From Piscirickettsiaceae bacterium (GTDB taxonomy: Bacteria > Pseudomonadota > Gammaproteobacteria > Nitrosococcales > Methylophagaceae): a stretch of DNA of 64,000 nucleotides. The stretch is taken from positions 264,874 to 328,873 of the forward strand of contig JABSQN010000001.1 of assembly GCA_013215825.1 (NCBI GenBank), read 5' to 3'. How positions within the stretch are numbered: position 1 is the stretch's first letter; every line of letters starts with the position of its first letter. The notes under the pieces are model-generated. The model saw only the letters and a list, made by a program, of their open reading frames with translations, was not told the DNA's origin and did not search any database. Shown here one piece after another: positions 19,501 through 27,084 of this stretch. Made by a program: the position numbers and the translations under genes.

Positions 19501-20484
19501 TTATGCTTCAATTTCAGCTAAACGGTTAGCAAGTAATTCTTCAAGCACTTCTAATGCTTTTGCAAAGCCATCAATACCTTCAGCTAATTTTTGTGTAGCC
19601 ATAGGATCTGCAGCATGCATTTTTTCAAACACTGCTTTATCCATATCAATCTTAGTGATGTCCATAGATGCTGCATTATCTGCATTTAATTTTTGTGGTA
19701 ATTCACCTTCAGTTGATTGCAACTGATCAAGTAATGCTGGTGCAATTGTCAATAAATCAACACCTGCTAATTCAGTAATTTCACCTAAGTTACGGAAGCT
19801 TGCGCCCATTACTTCAGTGTTAAAACCGAATTTTTTGTAGTAATTGTAGATTTCAGTTACAGATACAACACCAGGATCTTCAGCTGCTGGGTATGAATCA
19901 CGACCAGTATCTTTTTTGTACCAATCAAGGATACGACCTACGAAAGGTGAGATTAATGTGATACCGTTTTCAGCACAAGCAATCGCTTGGTGTAAGCCGA
20001 ACACTAATGTTAAGTTGGTGTGGATACCTTCTTCTTCAAGTACTTTAGCTGCTTGGATGCCTTCCCAAGTTGCTGCGATTTTGATTAAGATACGGTCACG
20101 TGATACGCCAGCTGCTTCGTATTGAGCGATAAGGTCACGACCTTTCTCAATAGTTGCATCAGTATCAAATGATAAACGGGCATCAACTTCAGTAGAAACA
20201 CGTTGTGGCACGATATCAAGAATTTTTAAACCAAAAGATACCGCTAAACGATCAAATGCTAATGTAACAACTTCAGCAGCAGCGGCACTAGTACCGACAG
20301 TTTCACGAGCACCTTTTAATGTGTCATCAACAATTGATTGATATTCAGGCATTTGAGCTGCAGCTGTAATCAATGAAGGATTTGTAGTTGCATCACGAGG
20401 AGTAAACTGTTCGATTGCTGCAATGTTACCTGTGTCGGCAACAACAACGGTCATTTTCTTAAGCTGGTCAAGTAAATTTGCCAT
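19501..20484 (-). CDS. tal: Transaldolase
   Basis: Transfers a dihydroxyacetone unit between sugar phosphates; in this setting it serves the rearrangement phase of the RuMP cycle. It is the TalB-type of 327 residues. The Schiff-base lysine lies in [18 protein letters not shown]; the start [10 protein letters not shown] and [10 protein letters not shown], and [13 protein letters not shown], are family hallmarks. Upstream is the tandem-repeat protein gene, with a hairpin-plus-T-tract between them (20514-20540); downstream is a terminator and the hps-hpi pair. Confidence 0.96.
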   Translation of the reverse strand: MANLLDQLKKMTVVVADTGNIAAIEQFTPRDATTNPSLITAAAQMPEYQSIVDDTLKGARETVGTSAAAAEVVTLAFDRLAVSFGLKILDIVPQRVSTEVDARLSFDTDATIEKGRDLIAQYEAAGVSRDRILIKIAATWEGIQAAKVLEEEGIHTNLTLVFGLHQAIACAENGITLISPFVGRILDWYKKDTGRDSYPAAEDPGVVSVTEIYNYYKKFGFNTEVMGASFRNLGEITELAGVDLLTIAPALLDQLQSTEGELPQKLNADNAASMDITKIDMDKAVFEKMHAADPMATQKLAEGIDGFAKALEVLEELLANRLAEIEA

Positions 20485-20513
20485 GTTTAAAGATACCTTT
20501 TAAATAGTCTAAA

Positions 20514-20540
20514 TTAAAAAAGTCTGATTAAAAAATCAGA
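20514..20540 (-). terminator. Intrinsic terminator or attenuator before tal
   Basis: On the minus strand TCTGATT-TTTT-AATCAGA is followed by C and six T, only 30 bases before the tal start. A second hairpin (CAGTTCT...AGAACTG, about 20548-20578) precedes it. No promoter fits between this terminator and tal, so it may act as an attenuator that lets part of the transcription through. Confidence 0.6.
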
Positions 20541-20597
20541 TTAAAGCGTACAGTTCTTACAAAGAAGCAATCAGAACTGCGTGTAATATGTAAGGGG

Positions 20598-20936
20598 TTA
20601 GCCTTGACTACGAATATATTGCTCAACACCGGTTAAAGGCGCTGTGCTAGCTTGATTACGGATATATTCCTCAACACCGGTTAAAGGCGCTGTGCTAGCT
20701 TGATTACGGATATATTTCTCAACACCGGTTAAAGACTGAGCATTAGCCGCTTGGTCACGGATATATTGTTCAACACTTGTTACCTGATTACTGAGCTTAG
20801 CTTGGTTTTGGATATAACGTTCAACACCCGTTAAACCATCACTATTTGATGAGGTATTATCAGATTGAGCTAAATCTGAAGAAAACAAACCACTAAAAAA
20901 GTCACAAATTGAAGCAAAAAAACCTTTTTCACTCAT
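20598..20936 (-). CDS. Small tandem-repeat protein in the RuMP cluster (function unknown)
   Basis: I do not recognise a family. The 112-residue protein starts with a hydrophobic, Phe-rich amphipathic stretch (GFFASICDFFSGLFSS, residues 5-20), a Ser/Asn/Asp-rich linker (21-34), and then five repeats beginning at residues 35, 52, 69, 85 and 101. The consensus is LTGVExYIRxQA with short Ala/Ser/Thr/Pro linkers, a 17-17-16-16 residue spacing. The last repeats are nearly identical at DNA level (48-bp units), pointing to recent duplication. There is no signal peptide and no catalytic signature. It lies between hps copy 2 (after its terminator) and tal, all on one strand, with a GAGG ribosome-binding site. 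A binding or scaffold role for RuMP enzymes is inference only. Confidence 0.85.
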   Translation of the reverse strand: MSEKGFFASICDFFSGLFSSDLAQSDNTSSNSDGLTGVERYIQNQAKLSNQVTSVEQYIRDQAANAQSLTGVEKYIRNQASTAPLTGVEEYIRNQASTAPLTGVEQYIRSQG

Positions 20937-20984
20937 GATAAATACCTCTATATTTTATTAAGGGCTTAGCGCCTAGTCTAAGCG

Positions 20985-21018
20985 TTAAAAAGACGAGTGA
21001 CCAAAATGAGCACTCGCC
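20985..21018 (-). terminator. Intrinsic terminator of hps copy 2
   Basis: On the minus strand GGCGAGTG / CACTCGTC closes an 11-base loop and is followed by TTTTT. It lies between hps copy 2 and the repeat-protein gene. Just after it, GCTTAG...CTAAGC (about 20963-20982) forms another hairpin in the leader of the repeat-protein gene. Confidence 0.85.
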
Positions 21019-21054
21019 TTTTCAATTTACTACATTTTGGAAAATGTTGTTAAC

Positions 21055-21696
21055 TTATGCTGCATCAACTAATGCACGTAACTCTTTAGCAGATTCTGCT
21101 GGAGAGTCTGCACCGTAGATAGCTGCGCCAACTACAACGATAGTTGCGCCAGCTTGCACTGTGCTTTGGATTGTATCTTTGTTGATACCACCAGCAACTG
21201 AGATGCGAACACCTAGGTTCAAATCAGCAATTAATGCTAAATCAGCAAAAGGTGTTTGACCTGCAGCTTGTGCATCAAGACCGGTGTGAACACCGATGAT
21301 TTGTGCGCCGTTTGCCGCTGCATCAGTTGCACATTTTGCTTTATCTTTAACGCTGATTAAATCAATTTGAGCTTCAGAATTGTTAGCGTTAGCTGCTTTG
21401 ATTACGCCGCCCATTGTTGCTTTATCAGAAGCACCAAGAACAGTACAGATATCAGCTCCAGCTTCGTAGAAAGGAGTTGACTCGTATTCGCCAGCATCCA
21501 TAGTTTTAAGATCAACTAAAAGAAGCTTGTTAGGGAATTTTGCTTTTAAAGCAGTAACAAGTTCAAGACCGTTATATTTGATACAAGGTGTACCAATTTC
21601 TAAAATATCAACATAAGGTGCTACTTGTTCTGCAAGTGCCATTGTTGCATCAAAATCTAGAGAATCTAGGGCCATTTGGATAAGTGCTTTTGCCAT
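21055..21696 (-). CDS. hxlA: 3-hexulose-6-phosphate synthase, copy 2
   Basis: Second HPS, 213 residues, with the same motifs as copy 1 (QMALDSLDF, LVDLKTMDAGEYE, SVAGGINKDTIQ). By hand alignment about 33 positions differ, mostly in the middle third; the last 45 residues differ at one position. It has no isomerase gene behind it, a strong promoter (21753-21782) and its own terminator, so it is probably expressed at high level independently of hpi. Downstream on the same strand are the repeat-protein gene and tal. Confidence 0.96.
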   Translation of the reverse strand: MAKALIQMALDSLDFDATMALAEQVAPYVDILEIGTPCIKYNGLELVTALKAKFPNKLLLVDLKTMDAGEYESTPFYEAGADICTVLGASDKATMGGVIKAANANNSEAQIDLISVKDKAKCATDAAANGAQIIGVHTGLDAQAAGQTPFADLALIADLNLGVRISVAGGINKDTIQSTVQAGATIVVVGAAIYGADSPAESAKELRALVDAA

Positions 21697-21752
21697 GTTG
21701 ACATGCTCCTGAAAAAAATTAATTATAGTTACGCTTAAAATTACGCCCCGAG

Positions 21753-21782
21753 ACTATAAATCAAATCAAAGGTTCATGTCAA
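21753..21782 (-). promoter_or_regulatory. Predicted sigma-70 promoter of hps copy 2
   Basis: On the minus strand a perfect TTGACA (21777-21782) and TATAGT (21753-21758) are separated by 18 bases. An AGGAG ribosome-binding site precedes the ATG at 21696. The near-consensus boxes suggest strong expression. Confidence 0.7.
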
Positions 21783-21907
21783 TTTAGCCAAGGTGCGGCT
21801 TAAAGGATTATCCTTACAGATTAGGCTAGACATGAAGAATTAAATTATGCCAAGCTATCAAGGAATTGTGCCTTAGCGCAAAAACATGATGAATTATAAG
21901 GGGTATT

Positions 21908-22744
21908 ATGCAGAAAATTGACAATATTGGCGGCTTTATCATCGATATGGATGGTGTTTTATGGCAGGGTAACAATCCTATCGACGGTTTGGAGGCGTTC
22001 TTCGCAACATTGAATGAGCTCGAAATTCCTTATGTGCTGGCTACGAATAATGCCAGCCTTACTCAGCAGCAATATGTCGACAAATTAGCCAAAATGAATG
22101 TCACCATGCCGATAGATAGGATATTGACCTCAAGTATGGCAACGGTCAATTACTTGGTCGAGCATCTTCCTGTGAATAAACGGCGGGTGTTTGTGATTGG
22201 TGAAGACGGCCTACGTCAGCCTTTGATCGAGCAGGGCTTTATCTTGACGGATAACTATCAAGTTAATCAGCCGAATAAAGGCATTACTGATCAAGGTGCT
22301 GATATTGTTGTGTCGGGTTTAGATCGGCAACTAACATGGGATAAATTAGCCACGGCAACACTTAATATCAATGCGGGTGCTGAATTTTATGCCACAAATT
22401 CTGATACATCGTTACCTACCGAATTGGGTGATGTGATGGGCAATGGTGGCATATTAGCCGCGCTGGAGGCAGTGACCGGTGTTAAAGCTACCAGCATTGG
22501 CAAGCCCGAGCCGATACTGTATCAACAAGCACTTGCTTTATTAGGGTCTGATAGCACAAATACGATTGCCATTGGAGACCGACTAAACACCGATATTCTA
22601 GGGGCCGTTAATACTGGGCTACGTAGTATTCTAGTGTTAACCGGCATATCCTCCGAGCAAGATATTTTAGATGTTGATTACGCACCAACGTGGGTAATGG
22701 CAGATATTGAAGAAATAACAAACACACTGAGGGTGACGAAATGA
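21908..22744 (+). CDS. HAD-IIA (NagD/phosphoglycolate phosphatase-like) sugar phosphatase
   Basis: Cytoplasmic phosphatase of the haloacid dehalogenase superfamily. Motif I is IIDMDGVLWQG with Asp13 and Asp15; motif II VLATNNAS; motifs III and IV are in TSIGKPEPILYQQAL and TIAIGDRLNTDILGA. It has the IIA-type cap and 278 residues. It overlaps dhaK by four bases (ATGA), so the two are co-translated and likely act on linked substrates, perhaps triose phosphate or dihydroxyacetone phosphate. That substrate is inferred from the operon only. It is divergent from hps copy 2. Confidence 0.85.
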   Translation: MQKIDNIGGFIIDMDGVLWQGNNPIDGLEAFFATLNELEIPYVLATNNASLTQQQYVDKLAKMNVTMPIDRILTSSMATVNYLVEHLPVNKRRVFVIGEDGLRQPLIEQGFILTDNYQVNQPNKGITDQGADIVVSGLDRQLTWDKLATATLNINAGAEFYATNSDTSLPTELGDVMGNGGILAALEAVTGVKATSIGKPEPILYQQALALLGSDSTNTIAIGDRLNTDILGAVNTGLRSILVLTGISSEQDILDVDYAPTWVMADIEEITNTLRVTK

Positions 22745-23724
22745 AAAAGATGATTAATGGTGTTGAAAGTTTATTAGAAGAAAGCTTAAATGGCTTTGCC
22801 AAAGCCCATAGTGACATTATTCAATTTAATCGACAGCCTCATTTTGTTAGTCGGAAACAAGCAACAAAATCAGGAAAAGTAGCACTGATCTCTGGCGGTG
22901 GTTCGGGACATGAACCCTTACATACCGGATTAGTGGGTAAAGGCATGTTGGATGCAGCCTGTCCTGGACAGATTTTTACATCACCGACCCCCGATCAAAT
23001 GATAGCTGCAGCAGAATCCGTTGAAAATGGTGGTGGCGTGCTATTCATTGTTAAAAACTACGCGGGTGATGTAATGAACTTTGAAATTGCGGGCGAAATG
23101 CTGGATTGTGAACATCAAACGGTATTGGTCAGTGATGATGTGTCATTACCAAAAGATCACAGCACTGGTCGTCGCGGTGTTGCAGGCACTCTGATTGTTG
23201 AAAAAATAGTTGGGGCAGCGGCAGAGGCGGGGGCAACATTAACTGAATGTAAGGCATTGGGCGATCGCGTTGCCAATGCCACCGCCTCAATGGGCGTGGC
23301 ATTAACCAGCTGCACCGTGCCTGCATTAGGTATACCGACCTTCGACATTGCTGATAATGAAATTGAAATGGGTGTTGGTATTCATGGTGAGCGAGGCCGT
23401 GAACCGATGAGTCATACCAGTGCCAGTGACATTGTAGAACATCTAGCCAAAGCCATTGATGACGATCTCAAACCTCAAAAAGGACAAAAAGCATTACTCC
23501 ATATCAATGGTTTCGGAGCAACACCATTGATGGAGTTGTATTTAATGTATGACCTAGCAGAAAAATACTGGGCGGCACGTGGCGTAGACGTTGTACGTTC
23601 ACTGGTGGGGAACTACACCACATCATTAGATATGGCGGGTGCTTCAATCACATTAACCTTATTAGATGATGAGTTAATGACGCTCTGGGATGCACCCGTA
23701 CATACGGCTAATTTGCGTTGGTAA
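22741..23724 (+). CDS. dhaK: Dihydroxyacetone kinase substrate-binding subunit DhaK
   Basis: Binds dihydroxyacetone covalently through a histidine and presents it for phosphorylation by DhaL. The GSGHEPLHTGLVGKGML segment contains His57, and the active-site histidine in GVGIHGERGRE is His215. VKNYAGDVMNF and LVGNYTTSLDMAGASI are family signatures. At 327 residues it is the separate subunit, not the fused ATP-dependent kinase. dhaL lies 874 bases away on the opposite strand; no DhaM-like phosphotransferase gene is visible in the window, so the phosphate donor (ATP or PEP) is undecided. Confidence 0.94.
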   Translation: MKKMINGVESLLEESLNGFAKAHSDIIQFNRQPHFVSRKQATKSGKVALISGGGSGHEPLHTGLVGKGMLDAACPGQIFTSPTPDQMIAAAESVENGGGVLFIVKNYAGDVMNFEIAGEMLDCEHQTVLVSDDVSLPKDHSTGRRGVAGTLIVEKIVGAAAEAGATLTECKALGDRVANATASMGVALTSCTVPALGIPTFDIADNEIEMGVGIHGERGREPMSHTSASDIVEHLAKAIDDDLKPQKGQKALLHINGFGATPLMELYLMYDLAEKYWAARGVDVVRSLVGNYTTSLDMAGASITLTLLDDELMTLWDAPVHTANLRW

Positions 23725-23736
23725 TGTTGATTATTT

Positions 23737-23788
23737 ACCACAGAGATACGAAGGACACAGAGAAAAAACAAAACCGTTATTTCACAGA
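23737..23788. repeat. Dispersed repeat, family C
   Basis: ACCACAGAGATACGAAGGA followed by CACAGAG and a TTCACAGAG arm resembles the copies at 18016-18076 and 25290-25361. It starts 12 bases after the dhaK stop. Confidence 0.65.
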
Positions 23789-23828
23789 GTTCCCGTCAAA
23801 TCGTAATTTACGTGTGCTCTTTTAATAA

Positions 23829-23965
23829 GTTATCCCCGCGAGCTTTCTCGGCCGTTATTCCCGCGTGCTTCGAAAACCGTCATTCAGGAGAACTTCTCAG
23901 GCAGTTATTCCCACGAGCTTCCAAAACCGTCATTCCCGCGTGCTTTTAGCGGGAATCTATAAAGA
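23829..23965. repeat. 25-bp tandem array of family B half-sites
   Basis: Five units start at 23829, 23854, 23879, 23904 and 23929, an exact 25-bp period. Each begins GT(T/C)ATTCC or a close variant and has a CGxGCTT-like centre; units differ at several positions. The last unit continues into the inverted arm AGCGGGAATCT and so is a complete short palindrome. The array ends about 25 bases before the GIY-YIG nuclease gene. It is not a CRISPR array: there are no unique spacers. Confidence 0.85.
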
Positions 23966-23989
23966 AAATAATCAAGGATTGATAATGTT

Positions 23990-24277
23990 ATGAAACAACC
24001 ATGCGTTTATATACTGGCGAATAAAAATAAGCGAACTCTTTATACGGGAGTTACCTCCGACTTAATTAAACGAGTATGGAAACATAAAAATAACATCACG
24101 AAAGGGTTTACTCAAAGATATCATATTCATAACTTAGTTTGGTATGAAATTCATCAGGAAATGGAGTCCGCCATTAGTCGAGAAAAGGCGATAAAGAAGT
24201 GGCGACGTGAGTGGAAGGTTCAAGTGATAGAAAAAAACAATCCTGATTGGTTGGATTTATATTCGGGTTTGTTTTGA
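23990..24277 (+). CDS. GIY-YIG nuclease domain protein (UPF0213/YhbQ-like)
   Basis: Single-domain GIY-YIG endonuclease of 95 residues. The signature reads VYILANKNKRTLYTGVTSDL, with VYI and YTG in place of GIY and YIG, followed by the arginine of LIKRVWKHK, LVWYEIHQEMESAISREK with the metal-binding Glu, and the C-terminal NPDWLDLY of this subfamily. The gene is flanked on both sides by family B palindromes (23829-23965, 24308-24392, 24493-24578) and lies between convergent dhaK and dhaL. In my experience such genes often sit in these repeats, so a role in repeat mobility or maintenance is possible but unproven. Confidence 0.9.
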   Translation: MKQPCVYILANKNKRTLYTGVTSDLIKRVWKHKNNITKGFTQRYHIHNLVWYEIHQEMESAISREKAIKKWRREWKVQVIEKNNPDWLDLYSGLF

Positions 24278-24307
24278 GGAAAGGGAATACATGGATTTCT
24301 GAAAGAT

Positions 24308-24392
24308 CCGTCATTCCTGTGAAAGCGGGGTTCTAACGATAGTTATTACATTTACGGATTTAGATTCCCGCTAAAAGCATGCGGGAATGACG
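24308..24392. repeat. Dispersed repeat, family B (full length)
   Basis: About 85 bases beginning CCGTCATTCCTGTGAAAGCG and ending ATGCGGGAATGACGG, with inverted ends and the internal CTAACGATAGTTATTACATT stretch. It is nearly identical to the next copy at 24493-24578. Confidence 0.88.
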
Positions 24393-24492
24393 GGAAATTT
24401 GTTTGAGGTTGGGAATGATCTGGGGGGAGTTTGGATTCGGAAGTGACGTTGTTGTTTGTTCAGGAATGAGAGGTATTACATCTTTAAAATAG

Positions 24493-24578
24493 CCGTCATC
24501 CCCGTGAAAACGGGGATCTAACGATAGTTATTACATTCACGGATTTAGATTCCCGCTAAAAGAGCGCGGGAATGACGG
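24493..24578. repeat. Dispersed repeat, family B (full length)
   Basis: Second near-identical full-length copy (CCGTCATCCCCGTGAAAACG ... GCGCGGGAATGACGG), 100 bases after the first and 19 bases before the dhaL stop codon. It may serve as the 3' hairpin of the dhaL transcript. Confidence 0.88.
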
Positions 24579-24597
24579 TGTTTGATCGGAAATAACA

Positions 24598-25233
24598 TTA
24601 TCTCTTAGTAATAATAAAGTCCATAACAGCACAAATCATCAATTGACTCGTTCTTGCTCCCGCATCAATATGTCCAATCGCCCGTTCACCTAAAAATGAT
24701 GCCCGACCTTTAGTGGCAATCATGTCTTTGGTCGATTCCATACCTGTAATAGCCACACGCTTCGCATTTTCAAGTGCCTCATTAAGTGTAACGTGGTTTG
24801 CAGCATCAGCAACTAGGCTATCGGCAACAGGAATTAATGTATCCAACATTGTTTTTTCACCTAACTCCGCTTTACCTCGTTGTTTGACGGATTCCACACC
24901 GGCAAGGAATATTGCTGAAAAAGTACTTAAATCCAATTCCTTACCTTTTGCCGCTTTGCCCATGCTGATAAATAAGGTGCCGAATAAAGAACCAGACGCA
25001 CCGCCCATTGTAGACATCAAAGTCATACCTATCTTCATAAAAGCAGCCGACCAATTCAATTCATTGAATTCATCACTTATCTTAACCAGTGCATTTAAAC
25101 CACGTTGTAAATTAACCACATGATCGCCATCACCAATCGCACGATCAAGTTCAGCTACTTCATCGGAATTTTCATTAATGGTGTCTTGAATCGTTGTAAT
25201 TAAGCTAGCTAATAGTGTTGTGGATATCGTCAT
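24598..25233 (-). CDS. dhaL: Dihydroxyacetone kinase ADP/ATP-binding subunit DhaL
   Basis: Nucleotide-binding subunit that transfers phosphate to DhaK-bound dihydroxyacetone. The Mg-binding aspartates are in ELDRAIGDGDHVVNLQRG (Asp30, Asp35, Asp37). MGGASGSLFGTLFISMGKA and RGKAELGEKTMLDTLIP are DhaL hallmarks; the C-terminus SFLGERAIGHIDAGARTS is intact. Length is 211 residues, as in separate DhaL proteins. It converges on dhaK, with repeats and the GIY-YIG gene between them, which is unusual because the two are normally neighbours in one operon. Confidence 0.93.
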   Translation of the reverse strand: MTISTTLLASLITTIQDTINENSDEVAELDRAIGDGDHVVNLQRGLNALVKISDEFNELNWSAAFMKIGMTLMSTMGGASGSLFGTLFISMGKAAKGKELDLSTFSAIFLAGVESVKQRGKAELGEKTMLDTLIPVADSLVADAANHVTLNEALENAKRVAITGMESTKDMIATKGRASFLGERAIGHIDAGARTSQLMICAVMDFIITKR

Positions 25234-25289
25234 GAGAATTCCAAGTTATTTGTAGGGGGAGCGTTTCTAAAGTAATGATACCTAAAATT

Positions 25290-25361
25290 CATCATAGAGA
25301 CACCAAGGACACAGAGAAAATACTAAATGATTCTGTGCTTTTTGTGCTTCTGTGGTGAATA
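25290..25361. repeat. Dispersed repeat, family C
   Basis: CATAGAGACACCAAGGACAC ... TTGTGCTTCTGTGGTGAAT can fold into an imperfect hairpin of about 70 bases. The gap 25234-25650 also contains a family A pair and the porin terminator; I see no gene in it. Confidence 0.7.
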
Positions 25362-25455
25362 AAACAGTGAATAACAGAACAGGTAGGAGAGGCTTTGGCT
25401 ACTAATGGGCTGTTGAGATTAACGAATTATTCTATTTTTGAGATTGTTTTAGCCT

Positions 25456-25530
25456 GATGTAGATTGGAATTTATTCCAATATCGGGTAGTTGATTGAAGT
25501 TCTGATGTTGGACTAAAGTCCAACCTACGA
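25456..25530. repeat. Family A palindrome pair downstream of the porin
   Basis: Two palindromes in series: ATTGGAATTTATTCCAAT (about 25464-25481) and TGTTGGACTAAAGTCCAAC with CTACG (25506-25529). These are the same type as in the 1-279 array. Confidence 0.8.
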
Positions 25531-25551
25531 CAGAAAATCAAAAAAACAGGC

Positions 25552-25592
25552 AAAAAAAAGCCCCAACCATCAGAAGATGATTGAGGCTTTTC
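25552..25592 (-). terminator. Intrinsic terminator of the porin gene
   Basis: On the minus strand AGCCTCAATCATC and GATGGTTGGGGCT pair around a short loop and are followed by eight T. It lies about 60 bases after the porin stop codon. Confidence 0.85.
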
Positions 25593-25650
25593 TAATCTTA
25601 CATCAAGAATCAAATCATACGATTTGAGACTTTAAGTTGTTAAGTAGTCT

Positions 25651-26814
25651 TTAGAAGAATACGAAACCACCTAATGAGAAGATGTCTGTATCAAGGTTCA
25701 TGTCGTCATTTTCTACGTTTGTGTACTCAGCAACCAATTTAAGGTTAGAGTTCACATCGTGGTATACACCAACAGTCCATTTTTCTGTTTCATCAGTGTT
25801 AACACCTGATGTTTTATCATCAAGTTCTGCATATTGTGCAGAAACTAATGTTGTACCAGCAAAACGGTAACCAGCTTGAACGAGGAATTGATCCCATTCA
25901 GTTGTAATAGAAGAAGCTGCTGCAACTGCTGCAGTACCTACATTACCTGGAGTTGCCAAAACTGCTGCTGCTGCTGTAACTGCTGAAGCTTTGCTTTCTG
26001 CATCAGAGTATTGAGCCATTGCTTCAAAACCACCAACAACTAAAGTACCACCAACAGTCCACGCATGTGTGTCATTGTTGCCGTTATTATCTTCATCTTG
26101 TGTCATACCACTTAACCATGCAGTGTAAGAACCGCTGTCAAATGTGCCAGCGTAAGATAAATCAGCTTCGTAACGGAAGTTGTCAGAATCAATATCACCA
26201 GTTGTTAAAGAACCAGTAGGTAGGTTGCCAGTTGCACCTAGTCTTAGAGCACCAGTAGAAGGATCCATGATAGCAAGAGCGATTTTGAAACCGTTCATGT
26301 CATTAGATGTCCATTTTACTTGTGAACGCCATGACGCGTAATCGTAACCAAGACCGATACCACCTAAAGTAGTTGTACCGTTACCTGTTGTACCGTAACC
26401 CACACCGAAAAGAGTTTGATCAGTTAGGATGTTGTGGCTAGAGTAAAGACCTAATGCTTTACCAGCTAAGATTTGACCAAATGAACCGTCAACTGTGAAG
26501 TAAACTTCACGCTGTTCAAATGAAGCGTAGCTATTTGCATTTGTAGATGGGCTGAAAGAGATATGAGCTGCGATATCAAGACCATTCATTGTTGGTGCTT
26601 TCATATCAAAGTTCAAGAACGCTGGTAATAGACCATCACGTAGTTCGTTGACGTTGTCGCCACCTTTAGTATCAGTGAATGTCATGAATTGGTTAACTAG
26701 ACCGCTTACGCCTAATTCCCAACCGTCGTTAGCAGCTACTGTTACCGCTTGTGCAGAAGTTGATGCAGCTGCAAATGCAACTAGACCAGCTAATAATTTT
26801 TTGTTAAATGTCAT
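25651..26814 (-). CDS. Outer-membrane porin (Gram-negative general porin family)
   Basis: Trimeric-type beta-barrel porin of 387 residues. A Sec signal peptide covers about the first 23 residues, ending in an AQA motif. The mature protein is rich in Gly, Asn, Asp and Ser with alternating amphipathic strands and ends in the classical C-terminal phenylalanine (GGFVFF) recognised by the BAM machinery. An Ala/Val-rich insertion near residues 270-300 looks like an extracellular loop. It is a single-gene unit with a strong terminator, flanked on both sides by family A palindromes. Substrate specificity cannot be read from the sequence. Confidence 0.85.
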   Translation of the reverse strand: MTFNKKLLAGLVAFAAASTSAQAVTVAANDGWELGVSGLVNQFMTFTDTKGGDNVNELRDGLLPAFLNFDMKAPTMNGLDIAAHISFSPSTNANSYASFEQREVYFTVDGSFGQILAGKALGLYSSHNILTDQTLFGVGYGTTGNGTTTLGGIGLGYDYASWRSQVKWTSNDMNGFKIALAIMDPSTGALRLGATGNLPTGSLTTGDIDSDNFRYEADLSYAGTFDSGSYTAWLSGMTQDEDNNGNNDTHAWTVGGTLVVGGFEAMAQYSDAESKASAVTAAAAVLATPGNVGTAAVAAASSITTEWDQFLVQAGYRFAGTTLVSAQYAELDDKTSGVNTDETEKWTVGVYHDVNSNLKLVAEYTNVENDDMNLDTDIFSLGGFVFF

Positions 26815-26980
26815 TTTTATTACCTATAATTTTAAGTTACTTAAAAATCTCTCGTAACCGGAGTTATCTCGGTTGAGGATGTATTCTCCATGTTTTCAGG
26901 GGCTTTGCAAACCTTTTGCAACAAAAATACAACATTTATAGAATTTAGATTAACTTTGTATCTTTTTTGCCACATGTTTG

Positions 26981-27053
26981 TGTAGGTTGGACTTTAGTCC
27001 GACATGGGAATTTAAATGTAAGCCGGAAGTTGAAATGAATTTCAACCTACGCT
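26981..27053. repeat. Family A palindrome pair upstream of the porin
   Basis: TGTAGGTTGGACTTTAGTCC (26981-27000) and GTTGAAATGAATTTCAACC with CTAC (27029-27051). Together with 25456-25530 these copies bracket the porin gene. The rest of the gap 26815-27127 holds the porin leader and the tRNA terminator. Confidence 0.8.
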
Positions 27054-27084
27054 CTAAAGTAGGCGTTTGTATTTATGACACCCA

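Noticed and set aside
21783-21907. Riboswitch or operator upstream of the HAD-dhaK operon
   Set aside because: Short inverted repeats (for example TTGTGC-N4-GCGCAA) are present but no known riboswitch core or clear operator pattern can be recognised.
22741-23724. Fused ATP-dependent dihydroxyacetone kinase
   Set aside because: The protein ends after the K domain at 327 residues; the L domain is a separate gene at 24598-25233.
23829-23965. CRISPR-like array of 25-bp units
   Set aside because: Units abut with no spacers, differ at many positions and match the dispersed family B half-site; no cas genes are in the window.
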